A stretch of 58,219 bases of DNA from NCBI GenBank assembly GCA_026400755.1, contig JAPLOM010000013.1, positions 1-58,219 on the forward strand, given 5' to 3'. The position numbers and the translations under genes are program-made. Of the stretch, positions 45,883-55,269 are shown one piece after another (the stretch's first letter is position 1; the number at the start of each line of letters is the position of its first letter). Source of the DNA: Alphaproteobacteria bacterium (GTDB lineage Bacteria; Pseudomonadota; Alphaproteobacteria; CADEGL01). Below the pieces are notes generated by a model. It saw only the letters and a program-made list of their open reading frames with translations. It did no database searches and had not been told where the DNA came from.

Positions 45883-46645
45883 CGTCGCGGTGCTGGTTTC
45901 CGTCGGACGTCACCCCGTCTCGGGCCGCGCGCGCCGCGCCGACGCCGACGCGCGTGCGGTAGAGCTGGCGCTCAGCATCGCCGGCGCGAACGTGCGGTTG
46001 ATCCATGCGGGCGATCCGGGTGAGCCGGCGTTGCGCGACTATCTGGGCATGGGCGCAAACACGATGACGGTCTTGCGCATGGCGCCCGAGGCCGATCCCG
46101 TGCTGCCCTTGAGCGCGCATCTATCATCCATGCGGCCGCAAATCGTGCTGATGGGCACGCGGGCCGAGGGCGGCGAGGATAGCGGCCTTGTTCCCTATCT
46201 GGTGGCTCAAGCGCTGGAAGTCCCTCTGGTCCCCGGCATCGTCAGCCTGTCGCTCGCGGGTGAACGGGCGGAAATGCTGCAGGGTCTGCCGCGCGGACGT
46301 CGCCGCTCGCTGGCTGCGTCGCTGCCGCTGGTCGCGACCGTGCCCGTGATGGCGCCCGCGCCTCGCATGAGCGCGTTCGGCCTTGCCCGGCGGGGCACGA
46401 TCGAAGTGAAGGATGTAACTGCGGCTGCCGACGAAGCGCGCGCGGCTTGGACCGAAGGCCCGGCGCGCCGCCGGCCCAAGCGCATTAAGGTGATGAAGGC
46501 GGCCAGCGCCGCCGACCGCGTGCGCGCGGTGACCGAGATGGCCGCCGGTAAGGGCAAGGTCTTGCAGAACCTGCCGCCCGACGAGGCCGCCAAGGCCATT
46601 TTCGACTACCTGGTCGCCGAAGGAATCGTCCAGGCGAAACCGTAA
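45872..46645 (+). CDS. etfB: Electron transfer flavoprotein beta subunit
   Basis: 257 aa. ETF-beta outline: an N-terminal VAVLVSVGRHPVSGRARRADADARAVELAL segment (nucleotide-domain start), LMGTRAEGGEDSGLVPYLVAQALEVPLVP near residue 95, and a C-terminal KVMKAASAADRV segment. It is the divergent dgc type rather than the fatty-acid-oxidation type. ATG 45872 lies inside the end of etfA with GGAGCG upstream. Last obvious gene of the sox/dgc run, since the next gene has its own SD 20 nt later. Confidence 0.87.
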   Translation: MAIDVAVLVSVGRHPVSGRARRADADARAVELALSIAGANVRLIHAGDPGEPALRDYLGMGANTMTVLRMAPEADPVLPLSAHLSSMRPQIVLMGTRAEGGEDSGLVPYLVAQALEVPLVPGIVSLSLAGERAEMLQGLPRGRRRSLAASLPLVATVPVMAPAPRMSAFGLARRGTIEVKDVTAAADEARAAWTEGPARRRPKRIKVMKAASAADRVRAVTEMAAGKGKVLQNLPPDEAAKAIFDYLVAEGIVQAKP

Positions 46646-46675
46646 TCCACGTTTGCAGATACCGGAGGGGCGGCC

Positions 46676-47500
46676 ATGACGCGATCGCAGGCGGAAAAAG
46701 GCGCGGCCTTCAAAGCGCTGCACGAGCGCCCCGGCTGCTTTGTGATGCCCAATCCCTGGGACGCGGGTTCCGCGCATCTCTTGGCCGGTCTTGGCTTCGA
46801 GGCGCTGGCCACGACCAGTGCGGGTTTCGCATTCTCCATCGGGCGGCGGGATGGTGAGGGCAAGCTCAGCCGTGACGATGTGCTGGAGAACGCCCGCGTC
46901 ATCATCGGTGCGACGGATTTGCCGGTCAGCGCCGACTTGGAAGGCGGCTTCGGCGACGCGCCGGAGGCAGCCGCGAAGACAATCACCGAGGCGGCGCGCG
47001 CGGGGCTCGTCGGTGGCTCTATCGAAGACGCTACCGGGTGCAAGGATGCGCCCATTCACGATTTCGGCTTGGCGGTCGAGCGAGTGAAGGCCGCGGTGGC
47101 CGCGGCCCGCGCGCTGCCGTTCCCCTTCACGCTGACGGCCCGTGCCGAAAACCTTGCCTATGGCCGACACGATATGGCCGACACGATCCGGCGCTTGCAA
47201 GCCTATCAGGGCGCGGGAGCCGACGTGCTTTTCGCGCCCGGGCTGAAGTCCGAAGACGATATCCGAACGATCACGCGCGCGGTGGACCGGCCGGTGAACG
47301 TGGTCATCGGCCTACACGCTGCGTCATGGACGGTCGAAAAATTGACCGCGCTGGGCGTCAAGCGCATCAGCCTCGGGTCGAGCTTCAGCCGCGCCGCGCT
47401 CGGCGCTTTCTTGCGCGCGGCCGAGGAGGTCAAGGAACGCGGCTCCTTCTCCTTCGTCAGCGCCGCGATTCCCTACGGCAAGATCAATGGGCGCTTTTAG
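46676..47500 (+). CDS. Isocitrate lyase/PEP mutase superfamily protein
   Basis: 274 aa TIM barrel. Family hallmarks are PNPWDAGSAHLLAGLGFEAL, the metal-binding LPVSADLEGGFGD (Asp and Glu), GGSIEDATG and LTARAENLAYG. Members include methylisocitrate lyase, oxaloacetate decarboxylase and phosphonomutases; this short branch is common in proteobacteria and mostly uncharacterised. It follows etfB by 30 nt and converges with the third M24 gene. A role in handling an oxo-acid product of the island is possible but not shown. Confidence 0.82.
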   Translation: MTRSQAEKGAAFKALHERPGCFVMPNPWDAGSAHLLAGLGFEALATTSAGFAFSIGRRDGEGKLSRDDVLENARVIIGATDLPVSADLEGGFGDAPEAAAKTITEAARAGLVGGSIEDATGCKDAPIHDFGLAVERVKAAVAAARALPFPFTLTARAENLAYGRHDMADTIRRLQAYQGAGADVLFAPGLKSEDDIRTITRAVDRPVNVVIGLHAASWTVEKLTALGVKRISLGSSFSRAALGAFLRAAEEVKERGSFSFVSAAIPYGKINGRF

Positions 47501-47509
47501 CGCGCAGGG

Positions 47510-48718
47510 TCATGCGACGATCATTTTACGGTCGAGTTTGGACAGGATCTCCAGGCCGTTCGGCGTCATCAGCAGCATATCGATATAGCTGCCGCCGTTT
47601 CCGCCCGGCCAGTCTTCCATGACGTCGAACACGTTCTCGTAGTTCGTCGTCATGCCGGGTTCGAAATCGACCGCTTCGAAGCCAAGGCCACTGTGGAATG
47701 TGTGGCCGACCCAGTCGGGTGGGATCGCGATGCCCATGTCGTAGCCGCCCACCAGCCAGGCGTATTTCTTCAAGCCAACGGATTCGATGTAGGCGTTGGC
47801 CACCTCGTGCAGCCGGGTCATGGAATCGCCCGGTTTGATCTCGCGGACGACGATCTCGATGCTTTTCGAGGCCTTCTCGTAGAGGTTGGTCCAGCGCTTG
47901 TCCGGCTCGCCGATCGAGAAGATGCGCGCCAGGTCGGCGTGATAGCGGTGATAGGAGCCGGAGAAGTCGACCCAGACGATATCGCCCTGCTGAATCTTGC
48001 GGCGGCTGGGCGGGACATGATGCACGCAGCCGCGCGGACCCGTGCGCACGGTGCTACGGATCGCGGGCTCCTCGCCGCCATGCTGCGCCATGACGTAGTG
48101 GGCTAGGCCCTGGATGTCGATTTCGGTCATGCCGGGCTTCAGCGCCTTTTGCACTTCAATCATGGCCGCATCGGCGATGGCCTGGGCCTTGCGCATGCAG
48201 GCGATCTCGGCGGGCGACTTGTTCATCTTCACCCGGTCCACCAGCCAAGAGCCGTCCACGGTTTTGGCGCCGGCCGCTTCCATGCGCTGCTCGATGGCGG
48301 TCAGCACGATGCCGTGGGGCGCCAGGCTCCAGCGTTCGACGGCGGCCGTGCCCTTGAGCCAGCCGCGTACCTTGAGCGTGTCGACGATCAGCTCGACGGC
48401 TGGTTCGTATTTGCGTCGCGAGACGAAGACCGCGTCGTCGAAGCGGCCGGTGCCGCTCTTGACCAGGTCGGCATGGGATTCCGAATCGACGAACAGCGTC
48501 TTGTCCTGGTCGGCCCGGATGAACAGGCCGGTGGGCGTCGTGCGCCGGTACCAGATCGAATCGTAGCCCGTCAGATAGGTGATATTGGGCGGGGAGGAGA
48601 CGAACAGCAGGTCGATCTTCCGCGCCGCCATGGCGCGGCGCACCTTGGCCAGGCGCTCGGCATACTCGGCGGCCGGGAAGGGAGGGCCCCATGCGGTGCC
48701 GTCCTGGGTGTTTTTCAT
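47510..48718 (-). CDS. M24 family peptidase/hydrolase retaining both Asp ligands
   Basis: 402 aa. Creatinase N-like domain then M24 domain. Unlike the two paralogs at 11737 and 17714 it keeps both metal-ligand Asp residues (D251 and D262 in VWVDFSGSYHRYHADLAR), but the ligand His is replaced (L322 in WLVGGYDMGIAIPPDW), as judged by alignment to the IPPDW motif. It therefore sits between metallo- and metal-free M24 types. ATG 48718 is preceded by AAGGGGA and lies 10 nt after the dehydrogenase gene, so the two form an operon. Substrate unknown; an N-substituted amidino or Xaa-Pro-like compound is possible. Confidence 0.82.
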   Translation of the reverse strand: MKNTQDGTAWGPPFPAAEYAERLAKVRRAMAARKIDLLFVSSPPNITYLTGYDSIWYRRTTPTGLFIRADQDKTLFVDSESHADLVKSGTGRFDDAVFVSRRKYEPAVELIVDTLKVRGWLKGTAAVERWSLAPHGIVLTAIEQRMEAAGAKTVDGSWLVDRVKMNKSPAEIACMRKAQAIADAAMIEVQKALKPGMTEIDIQGLAHYVMAQHGGEEPAIRSTVRTGPRGCVHHVPPSRRKIQQGDIVWVDFSGSYHRYHADLARIFSIGEPDKRWTNLYEKASKSIEIVVREIKPGDSMTRLHEVANAYIESVGLKKYAWLVGGYDMGIAIPPDWVGHTFHSGLGFEAVDFEPGMTTNYENVFDVMEDWPGGNGGSYIDMLLMTPNGLEILSKLDRKMIVA

Positions 48719-48728
48719 GCTGTTCCCC

Positions 48729-51143
48729 TTAAGCGCGCAGCTTTTCGTTCTTCGGGTCGTAGAGCGCGCCCTCGCACACGGTCGCGGAGTGCAGGTCGCC
48801 TAGAATCTCCACCTGCAGCTTCGTGCCCGGCGCGGCGAGGTTTGGCGCCACATAGGCCAGCGCGATGCTCTTCTTCACGCTGTGGCCATAGCCGCCCGAG
48901 GCGACCACGCCCGCGTAAGTTCCGTTGGCGAAGATCGGACCATTGGTGAAGGCGTCCGAATCCTTGGCGTCCACATCCAGCACCACCAGCTTCCACTTCG
49001 GGTCGGCCTTGCCGGCCGCTTCCAGCGCGCCACGACCGATGAAGTCGCGGCTTTCCATCTTCACCAGCCGGTCCAGCCCGGCCTCCAGCGGCGTGACTTC
49101 GGCCGTCAATTCGGTGCCGAGCGCGCGGTAGGCTTTCTCCAGGCGCATCGAGTTGGTCGCGCGCATACCGAAATTGGCGATGCCGAATTCTTTTCCGGCC
49201 TCCATCAGCGCGTCGTAGAGGCGCGCCTGATAGGCCACGTTGTGATGCAGCTCCCAGCCCAATTCGCCCACGTAGCTGACGCGCAAGGCACGCACGGGCA
49301 CATTGGCGACCTCGATCTCTTGCGCGCTCATCCATGGGAAGGCGCCGTTCGATAGATCGGCCCGGGTGAGCTTGTCCAGCACCGCGCGCGATTTCGGCCC
49401 GGCCAGCACCAGGGCGCCGTCGCGCAAGGTGACGTCCTCCAGGCACACGCCGCCGTCCTTCGGCATGTGCCGCTCCAGCCAGTCTCGGTCGATCAGATGG
49501 GTGATCGCGGCCGTGACCAGGTAGAAACGCCCCTCGCCCAGCCGCGCCAGGGTGCCTTCACCCGCGATGCGCCCCTTGGGCGTCAGCATCTGGGTCAGAA
49601 TGACGCCGCCGATCTTCTTGGGTGGGCGGTTGGCGCAGAGCCGGTCGAGAAAGGCGTAAGCACCCGGGCCGGAAATCTCGAACTTGGAGAAGCCCGAAAG
49701 ATCGAGCAGGCCCACGCGCTCGCGCACCGCCTTGCATTCCGCGGCCACGTGCTCGAAGGCCTCGGTGCGGCGGAAGGTCAGGCTCTCCTTCGCGCCCTTG
49801 GGCGCGAACCATGACGCGCGCTCCCAGCCGAAGCGGGCCTCGAACACGGCGCCCTGCGCTTTCAAGCGGTCGTAGATCGGTGTCTGTTTGGCAGGGCGGC
49901 CCGCCGGACGTTCTTCGCCTGGGTAGGTGACGGCGTACATATATCTGTACACCTCGCAGGCGCGCTCGACCGTGTAGTCCAGCGTGGCGTAGGGGCCGAA
50001 GCGCCGCGGGTCGAACTCGTACATGTCCATCTCGGGCTCGCCGTCCACGATCCAATCGGCCAGATACTTGCCCGCGCCGCCGCCCTGGGCGATGCCGACG
50101 CTGAAGCCGCATTGGCACCAATAGTCGGGCAGGCCCGCCACGGGGCCGATCAACGGGTTGCCATCGGGCGTGTGAGGTATGGGGCCGTTGACCACGCGTT
50201 TGATACCGGCTTTGGCCAGCATCGGAGCACGCTCTATCGCCATGTCCACGATGGCTTCGATGCGGTCGATGTCGGGCGGCAAAAGATCCGCGCCAAACTG
50301 GGCCGGGATGCCGTCCACGGCCCATGGCCGGCCTTCCGGTTCGTAGGGGCCGAAGATCACGCCTTTGTTTTCCTGGCGCATATAGAAGGACGCATCAGGG
50401 TCGCGCAGGACTGGGAACTCGCGGCCGTATTCGATCACCTCGGGGATGTTCTCCGTCACGAGGTATTGGTGCTCCATCGAAACGATGGGCAGGTTGCGAC
50501 CGGTCATCTTGCCGACATCGCGCGCCCAGGTGCCGGCCGCGTTCACCAGGATTTGGCAGCGGATCGAACCTTTGTCGGTTTCGACCACCCATTCTCCAGA
50601 CGGCGTTCGGTGCATCCCCGTGACTTTGGTATGGCGATAGATTTCGGCGCCGCCGTCGCGCGCGCCCTTGGCCAGGGCGTGCGTAACGCTGGAGGGATCG
50701 ACATACCCGTCGGCCGGCGTGTGCGCAGCGGCGATGACGCCCTTCAAGTCGATCAGGGGGTGGTGCTGCTTGATCTCCTGCGGCGTCAGGACCTGGAAGG
50801 GCAGGTCGATATTCTTGGCCTGGCCGGCCAGATGCTTGAATTGATCCACCCGGCCTTTGGTCTTCGCGAGGCGGATGGAGCCCACTTTGTGAAAGCCCGT
50901 AGCCTGGCCTGTTTCCGCCTCCAGCCGCTCATAGAGCTCGGTCGAGTATTTGTGAATACGGCTCAGATTCAGGCCGACTTCGAAATGCGGTGTCAGGCCC
51001 GCTGCATGCCAGGTGGAACCCGACGTCAGCTCGGCTTTTTCGATCAGGACGACGTCGCGCCAGTCGCGTTTGGTCAGATGGTAAAGAAGACTGCAGCCCG
51101 CGATGCCGCCGCCGACGATGACCACGCGCGCATGGGTCTTCAT
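48729..51143 (-). CDS. Dimethylglycine/sarcosine dehydrogenase-like flavoprotein with folate domain
   Basis: 804 aa. DAO domain ([17 protein letters not shown], residues 8-24) with the STWHAAGL segment that carries the His for covalent FAD in mitochondrial DMGDH/SARDH; the central FAO and C-terminal GcvT-like folate domains (about residues 420-800) contain [17 protein letters not shown]-type [26 protein letters not shown] and [11 protein letters not shown]. It would oxidise an N-methyl group and pass the C1 unit to THF. ATG 51143 is chosen as the start next to the FAD motif. It is followed by an M24 gene and faces fhs across a 187-nt gap. Confidence 0.9.
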   Translation of the reverse strand: MKTHARVVIVGGGIAGCSLLYHLTKRDWRDVVLIEKAELTSGSTWHAAGLTPHFEVGLNLSRIHKYSTELYERLEAETGQATGFHKVGSIRLAKTKGRVDQFKHLAGQAKNIDLPFQVLTPQEIKQHHPLIDLKGVIAAAHTPADGYVDPSSVTHALAKGARDGGAEIYRHTKVTGMHRTPSGEWVVETDKGSIRCQILVNAAGTWARDVGKMTGRNLPIVSMEHQYLVTENIPEVIEYGREFPVLRDPDASFYMRQENKGVIFGPYEPEGRPWAVDGIPAQFGADLLPPDIDRIEAIVDMAIERAPMLAKAGIKRVVNGPIPHTPDGNPLIGPVAGLPDYWCQCGFSVGIAQGGGAGKYLADWIVDGEPEMDMYEFDPRRFGPYATLDYTVERACEVYRYMYAVTYPGEERPAGRPAKQTPIYDRLKAQGAVFEARFGWERASWFAPKGAKESLTFRRTEAFEHVAAECKAVRERVGLLDLSGFSKFEISGPGAYAFLDRLCANRPPKKIGGVILTQMLTPKGRIAGEGTLARLGEGRFYLVTAAITHLIDRDWLERHMPKDGGVCLEDVTLRDGALVLAGPKSRAVLDKLTRADLSNGAFPWMSAQEIEVANVPVRALRVSYVGELGWELHHNVAYQARLYDALMEAGKEFGIANFGMRATNSMRLEKAYRALGTELTAEVTPLEAGLDRLVKMESRDFIGRGALEAAGKADPKWKLVVLDVDAKDSDAFTNGPIFANGTYAGVVASGGYGHSVKKSIALAYVAPNLAAPGTKLQVEILGDLHSATVCEGALYDPKNEKLRA

Positions 51144-51254
51144 AGAGCGCCCCCGTATCGAGTTTCGTCGACTATGGAAGCGCGCGCGCGGGCCGGTCAA
51201 CTCGTCGCGCTTTTGCGCTGCACAGTGGCCCCGTTGTCAGGGTTACCAAACTCG

Positions 51255-51270
51255 TGTAGGCCGTTCGACC
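51255..51270. promoter_or_regulatory. Operator candidate, site 2 (fhs/DMGDH-type gap)
   Basis: TGTAGGCCGTTCGACC, 60 nt before the fhs ATG and inside the 187-nt gap between fhs and the divergent dehydrogenase/M24 operon. It matches sites 23355 and 53890 at 11 of 16 shared positions, though its own dyad symmetry is weaker. Confidence 0.4.
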
Positions 51271-51330
51271 GAATGTGGGGAGCCGAAAGACGGCCGGTTC
51301 GCGGGCGTCGGCATCCGAGGGGGCGACGCC

Positions 51331-53010
51331 ATGGCCGCGGTAAGAAGCGATATCGAGATCGCGCGCGACGCGCGTATGAAGCCGATCGCCGAGATTGGCG
51401 CGAAACTGGGCATCCCCGAAAAAGCGCTGCACCCCTATGGCCACGACAAGGCCAAGATCGGGCTCGATTTCATCGAAGGGCTGAAAGACCGGCCCGATGG
51501 CAAGCTGATCCTGGTCACCGCCATCTCGCCCACGCCCGCGGGCGAGGGCAAGACGACCACCACCGTGGGTCTTGGCGACGGGCTCAACCGCATCGGCAAG
51601 AAGGCCGCCATCTGCCTGCGCGAGCCGAGCCTGGGTCCGTGCTTCGGCGTGAAGGGTGGCGCGGCCGGCGGCGGCTATGCCCAGGTCGTGCCGATGGAAG
51701 AGATCAATCTTCATTTCACTGGGGACCTGCACGCCATCGGCGCGGCCAATAATCTTCTGGCCGCCCTGATCGACAACCACATCTATTGGGGCAACGAGCT
51801 GGAGCTCGACGCGCGCCGCGTCACCTGGCGCCGGGGCCTGGACATGAACGATCGCGCCTTGCGCTCGATCGTGAACTCGCTGGGCGGCACGGCCAACGGA
51901 TTCCCGCGCGAGGACGGCTTCGACATCACTGTCGCATCCGAGGTGATGGCCATCTTCTGCCTGTCGACCGGCTTGGCTGATCTGCAGAAGCGCTTGGGCA
52001 ACGTCATCGTCGGCCAGACGCGCGACCGTCGCTTCGTACGCGCGGAGGAGCTGAAGGGCGCGGGTGCTATGGCCGTCTTGCTGAAGGACGCGCTGATGCC
52101 GAATTTGGTGCAGACGTTGGAGAACAACCCGGCCTTCGTCCATGGCGGGCCGTTCGCCAACATCGCCCATGGCTGCAATTCGGTGCTGGCGACCAAGACC
52201 GCGCTGAAGCTGGCCGACTATGTCGTGACCGAGGCCGGTTTTGGCGCCGATCTGGGCGCCGAGAAGTTCTTCGACATCAAGTGCCGCAAGACGGGCCTCA
52301 AGCCTTCGGCCGCCGTCATCGTGGCCACCGTGCGCGCGCTCAAGATGCACGGCGGCGTCGAGAAGGCGAACCTGGGCAAAGAGAATCTCGACGCGCTCCG
52401 TGCCGGTGCCGCCAACCTGGCGCGCCATGTGGAGAACGTGCAGGGCTTCGGCGTGCCCGCGATCGTGGCCATCAACCGCTTCGTCTCGGACACCGATGCC
52501 GAGATCAAGGTGATCGAGGAGATCTGCGCGGGTCTCGGCGTGAAGGTCGTGCCCTGCACCCATTGGGCCGAGGGCGGCAAGGGCACCGAAGCGCTGGCGC
52601 GCACCGTGGTGGAGACGGTCGAGGCGGGCAAGGCGGACTTCCGCGTTCTGTACCCCGACGACATGCCGCTGTGGGACAAGGCGCGCACGATCGCCCAGCG
52701 CATCTACCGCGCCAAGGACATCACGGCCGACAAGACGGTCAAGGACCGCTTCGCCGAATATCAGAAGGCCGGTTTCGGCAATTACCCGATCTGCATGGCC
52801 AAGACCCAGTACAGCTTTTCGACCGACCCGAACGCGAAGGGCGCACCCACGGACCACATCGTGCCGATCCGCGAATTGCGCTTGTCGGGCGGCGCCGAAT
52901 TCTTGGTCGCAGTCTGCGGCGAGGTGATGACGATGCCCGGCCTGCCGCGCGTGCCGGCCGCCAACTCGATCTACATCAACGACAAGGGTCAGATCGAAGG
53001 GCTGTTCTGA
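51331..53010 (+). CDS. fhs: Formate-tetrahydrofolate ligase
   Basis: 559 aa, the normal family length. It makes 10-formyl-THF from formate, THF and ATP, or runs in reverse to release ATP and formate. The P-loop [19 protein letters not shown], the [20 protein letters not shown] segment, [20 protein letters not shown] and [17 protein letters not shown] are all diagnostic. ATG 51331 is the conventional start, with GAGGGGGCG upstream. Its location among three demethylation systems that load methylene groups onto THF fits a C1-balancing role. Confidence 0.96.
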   Translation: MAAVRSDIEIARDARMKPIAEIGAKLGIPEKALHPYGHDKAKIGLDFIEGLKDRPDGKLILVTAISPTPAGEGKTTTTVGLGDGLNRIGKKAAICLREPSLGPCFGVKGGAAGGGYAQVVPMEEINLHFTGDLHAIGAANNLLAALIDNHIYWGNELELDARRVTWRRGLDMNDRALRSIVNSLGGTANGFPREDGFDITVASEVMAIFCLSTGLADLQKRLGNVIVGQTRDRRFVRAEELKGAGAMAVLLKDALMPNLVQTLENNPAFVHGGPFANIAHGCNSVLATKTALKLADYVVTEAGFGADLGAEKFFDIKCRKTGLKPSAAVIVATVRALKMHGGVEKANLGKENLDALRAGAANLARHVENVQGFGVPAIVAINRFVSDTDAEIKVIEEICAGLGVKVVPCTHWAEGGKGTEALARTVVETVEAGKADFRVLYPDDMPLWDKARTIAQRIYRAKDITADKTVKDRFAEYQKAGFGNYPICMAKTQYSFSTDPNAKGAPTDHIVPIRELRLSGGAEFLVAVCGEVMTMPGLPRVPAANSIYINDKGQIEGLF

Positions 53011-53011
53011 A

Positions 53012-53866
53012 TTAGACTTGGTTCCGCGGCTTGCCGGTGAGGGCTTCCGGCGTGCGGTCGGAGCCGGCGTAGAAGGTTGCCGTCACGGCTTCCACCGCCT
53101 TGCGATGCCGTTCGCGTTCGGCGTCGCCGAAATCCTCTGCCGGCAGGATTTCGTGGTCGAAATGGTCCCATTCGTCGTGGCCGTGCACCAGCATGGCGGA
53201 CTCGCGGCCGTTCAGCTTCACGCCGCTGGCCGGCACCATATCGATCAGCATTCCCATGCGCCGGTCCTGGGTCAGGTTGGGGTCGGAGGCGTGCAGCACG
53301 GCGGTGTCGATCAGGATGCCTTCGCCTGCCTTCAACGTCAGATAGGTAGCGCCCGACTTGTCGAACTCGGTCGAGACGTAGTGGCCGCGCGTCAGCATGC
53401 TGTAGGGATCGACCTTCTCTTTGTGGGGCATGTCGCCCCACTTGTGGGAGCCGGGGATGATCTTGAGGCAACCGTTCTCGACCGTGGCGGGCGTCAGCGC
53501 CAGCCAGCAGGTGATGATGCGCGGTTCGAACTTCAGATAGACCGTGTCTTGGTGCCACGAGACGTAGGTTTTGTTGTCGGGCGCCTTGTTGCGGAAGCCC
53601 ACGTTCTCGCACATCACGTTGGGACCGATCAGCGGCTCCATCGCGCGCATCAGCGTCTCGTTGCGGGTCAGCCGGTCGATCCAGCGGAACAAGAGGTTGG
53701 CCTTCATATCGATCAGGCCGACTTCGTCGGGATGGGCGCGCTCGAAGGCCTCCAACTCCACCCGGCAGGCTGCCGCGTCGTCTTCCGAGATGATGCGGAT
53801 CGGCGCGACATAGCCCAGCCGCTCGAACCGGTCCTTGATCTCGCGGTCGGATGGTAGGCTGAACAT
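53012..53866 (-). CDS. PhyH family Fe(II)/2-oxoglutarate dioxygenase (3 of 3)
   Basis: 284 aa. Triad H105 and D107 (SWHQDTVY) and H192 (VLHASDPN), with R202 nearby. It resembles the tandem pair at 24275 and 25122 through the middle (IIPGSHKWGDMPH, SMLTRGHYVS) but has HASDPN where they have H(S/G)SGPN, so it probably has a different substrate. Converges with fhs, one nt between stops. An operator-like sequence lies 24 nt upstream of its ATG, matching one upstream of the dauA-like/aldolase pair, which suggests shared control with the other PhyH genes. Confidence 0.87.
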   Translation of the reverse strand: MFSLPSDREIKDRFERLGYVAPIRIISEDDAAACRVELEAFERAHPDEVGLIDMKANLLFRWIDRLTRNETLMRAMEPLIGPNVMCENVGFRNKAPDNKTYVSWHQDTVYLKFEPRIITCWLALTPATVENGCLKIIPGSHKWGDMPHKEKVDPYSMLTRGHYVSTEFDKSGATYLTLKAGEGILIDTAVLHASDPNLTQDRRMGMLIDMVPASGVKLNGRESAMLVHGHDEWDHFDHEILPAEDFGDAERERHRKAVEAVTATFYAGSDRTPEALTGKPRNQV

Positions 53867-53889
53867 GGGCGCTCTCCACGGCTGCGTCG

Positions 53890-53909
53890 TTTAGGCCAAT
53901 CCACCTAAA
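53890..53909. promoter_or_regulatory. Operator candidate, site 3 (PhyH gene)
   Basis: TTTAGGCCAATCCACCTAAA: TTTAGG and CCTAAA are perfect inverted arms with an 8-nt centre. It lies 24-43 nt before the PhyH ATG on the minus strand, where it could cover the promoter. Its first 16 nt match the sites at 23355 and 51255. Confidence 0.5.
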
Positions 53910-54047
53910 AAGCGTAGGGCGGTTCGGAACCGCGCGCAACCCGGAGAACGGCGAAGCGTGCCAAGGCTTGCCTGACATTGAAACTGGGTGCAAATAGCGG
54001 CGCCTGGCTCATGGACGGGCAAGTCGAAACGGCGGAGAGAAACGCAT

Positions 54048-54698
54048 ATGTCCAAGCTTCGCGTGAACTGCTTCTCGCTGTCGCTCGACGGCTTCGGCGC
54101 TGGTCCGCACCAGGGGCTGGATAATCCGTTGGGCGTGGGCGGCATGGGCCTGCACACGTGGTTCGTGCCCACGCGCACATTCCGAAAGATGTTCGGCCAG
54201 GAATCAGGGACCACCGGCGTAGATGACGATTTCGCCGCGCGCGGATTCGAGAACGTCGGCGCCTGGATTCTCGGGCGCAACATGTTCGGCCCCGTACGAG
54301 GCGGCTGGCCCGACGAAAGCTGGAAAGGCTGGTGGGGCGAGAACCCGCCCTACCATTCGGATGTCTTCGTGTTGACCCACCATGCCCGTAAGCCCATCAC
54401 GATGGAGGGTGGCACGGTCTTCCATTTCGTGACGGATGGAATTCGCTCGGCGCTCGACAAAGCCAAGGCATCCGCCAAGGGCCGGGATGTCAGACTCGGT
54501 GGCGGCGTCAACACCGTTCGCCAATATCTCGAAGCCGGCCTGGTCGACGAGATGCATCTCGCCGTGAGCCCGGTTCTTCTTGGGGCAGGAGAGCATCTCT
54601 TGAGGGGCCTCGACCTGCCCGCCCTCGGCTATGAGATGGCGGAATACACCGGCACGCCCGGCGCGGCGCACTACGTTCTGACGAAGAAACCGCGCTGA
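54048..54698 (+). CDS. Dihydrofolate reductase/RibD C-terminal family protein
   Basis: 216 aa. The fold signature is visible: N-terminal LRVNCFSLSLDGF, AWILGRNMFGP (nucleotide loop region), DVRLGGGVNTVRQYLEAGLVDE and LAVSPVLLGAGEHLL. These YyaP/YwjB-like proteins are NADPH-binding reductases of unknown substrate; only some act on folate or deazaflavin-like compounds. ATG 54048 follows GGAGAGAAA. It stands apart between the PhyH gene (divergent, 181-nt gap) and a tRNA. A link to the C1 enzymes upstream is possible but the general family is common in resistance and stress settings. Confidence 0.82.
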   Translation: MSKLRVNCFSLSLDGFGAGPHQGLDNPLGVGGMGLHTWFVPTRTFRKMFGQESGTTGVDDDFAARGFENVGAWILGRNMFGPVRGGWPDESWKGWWGENPPYHSDVFVLTHHARKPITMEGGTVFHFVTDGIRSALDKAKASAKGRDVRLGGGVNTVRQYLEAGLVDEMHLAVSPVLLGAGEHLLRGLDLPALGYEMAEYTGTPGAAHYVLTKKPR

Positions 54699-54706
54699 GA
54701 AGGAAA

Positions 54707-54782
<76 letters not shown>

Positions 54783-54929
54783 CCGTGAATGGCTGGGAGT
54801 ATACAAGCGCCGCGCCACCCTGGAAACGAAGCGTGCCATGCGATGGCCAGCCGTTGACAGGAAGCGAAGCCGGACGGCAATTTTCCCGCGCTGTCCGGGC
54901 CCTCGGGCGGCGGAACCCTGGAGGTGGCG

Positions 54930-55262
54930 ATGATCTATGAGTATCGCGTCTATGTGGCGGCGCCTGGGCGCATGCCCGAGGTCGGCAAGCGCTTTCGCGA
55001 AAAGACCATGACCATGTTCGCGAAACACAAGTTCCGCGTCGTGGGCTTCTGGGAGCCCGTGGTCGGCGACACCTCCGAGTTGCACTACATCCTCGAGTGG
55101 GACGACATGGCCCACATGGAGAAAACCTGGGCCGGCTTCCGCGTCGATCCGGAGTGGGTCGAGATCCGCCGCCAGACCGAGGCCAACGGCGCCATCGTCG
55201 ACAAGATCAAGAGCCAGATTTGGCGTCTCGCAGACTATTCCCCCAAGCCCCGCGCCTCCTGA
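54930..55262 (+). CDS. NIPSNAP family protein
   Basis: 110 aa ferredoxin-like alpha/beta barrel. Typical features are the N-terminal IYEYRVYVAAPGRMPEV, VVGFWEP and the central LHYILEWDDMAHMEKTWAGFRVD. Bacterial NIPSNAP proteins are small, cytosolic and of unknown role, often next to catabolic dehydrogenases or acyl-CoA genes. ATG 54930 is 5 nt after GGAGG, better than the in-frame GTG at 54924. The acyl-CoA synthetase gene follows 7 nt later, so they form an operon. Confidence 0.85.
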   Translation: MIYEYRVYVAAPGRMPEVGKRFREKTMTMFAKHKFRVVGFWEPVVGDTSELHYILEWDDMAHMEKTWAGFRVDPEWVEIRRQTEANGAIVDKIKSQIWRLADYSPKPRAS

Positions 55263-55269
55263 GGTCCCA

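Noticed and set aside
53920-53932. Palindrome CGGTTC-G-GAACCG in the PhyH/DHFR-like gap
   Set aside because: No second copy found at related promoters, unlike the neighbouring TAGGCC-type site.
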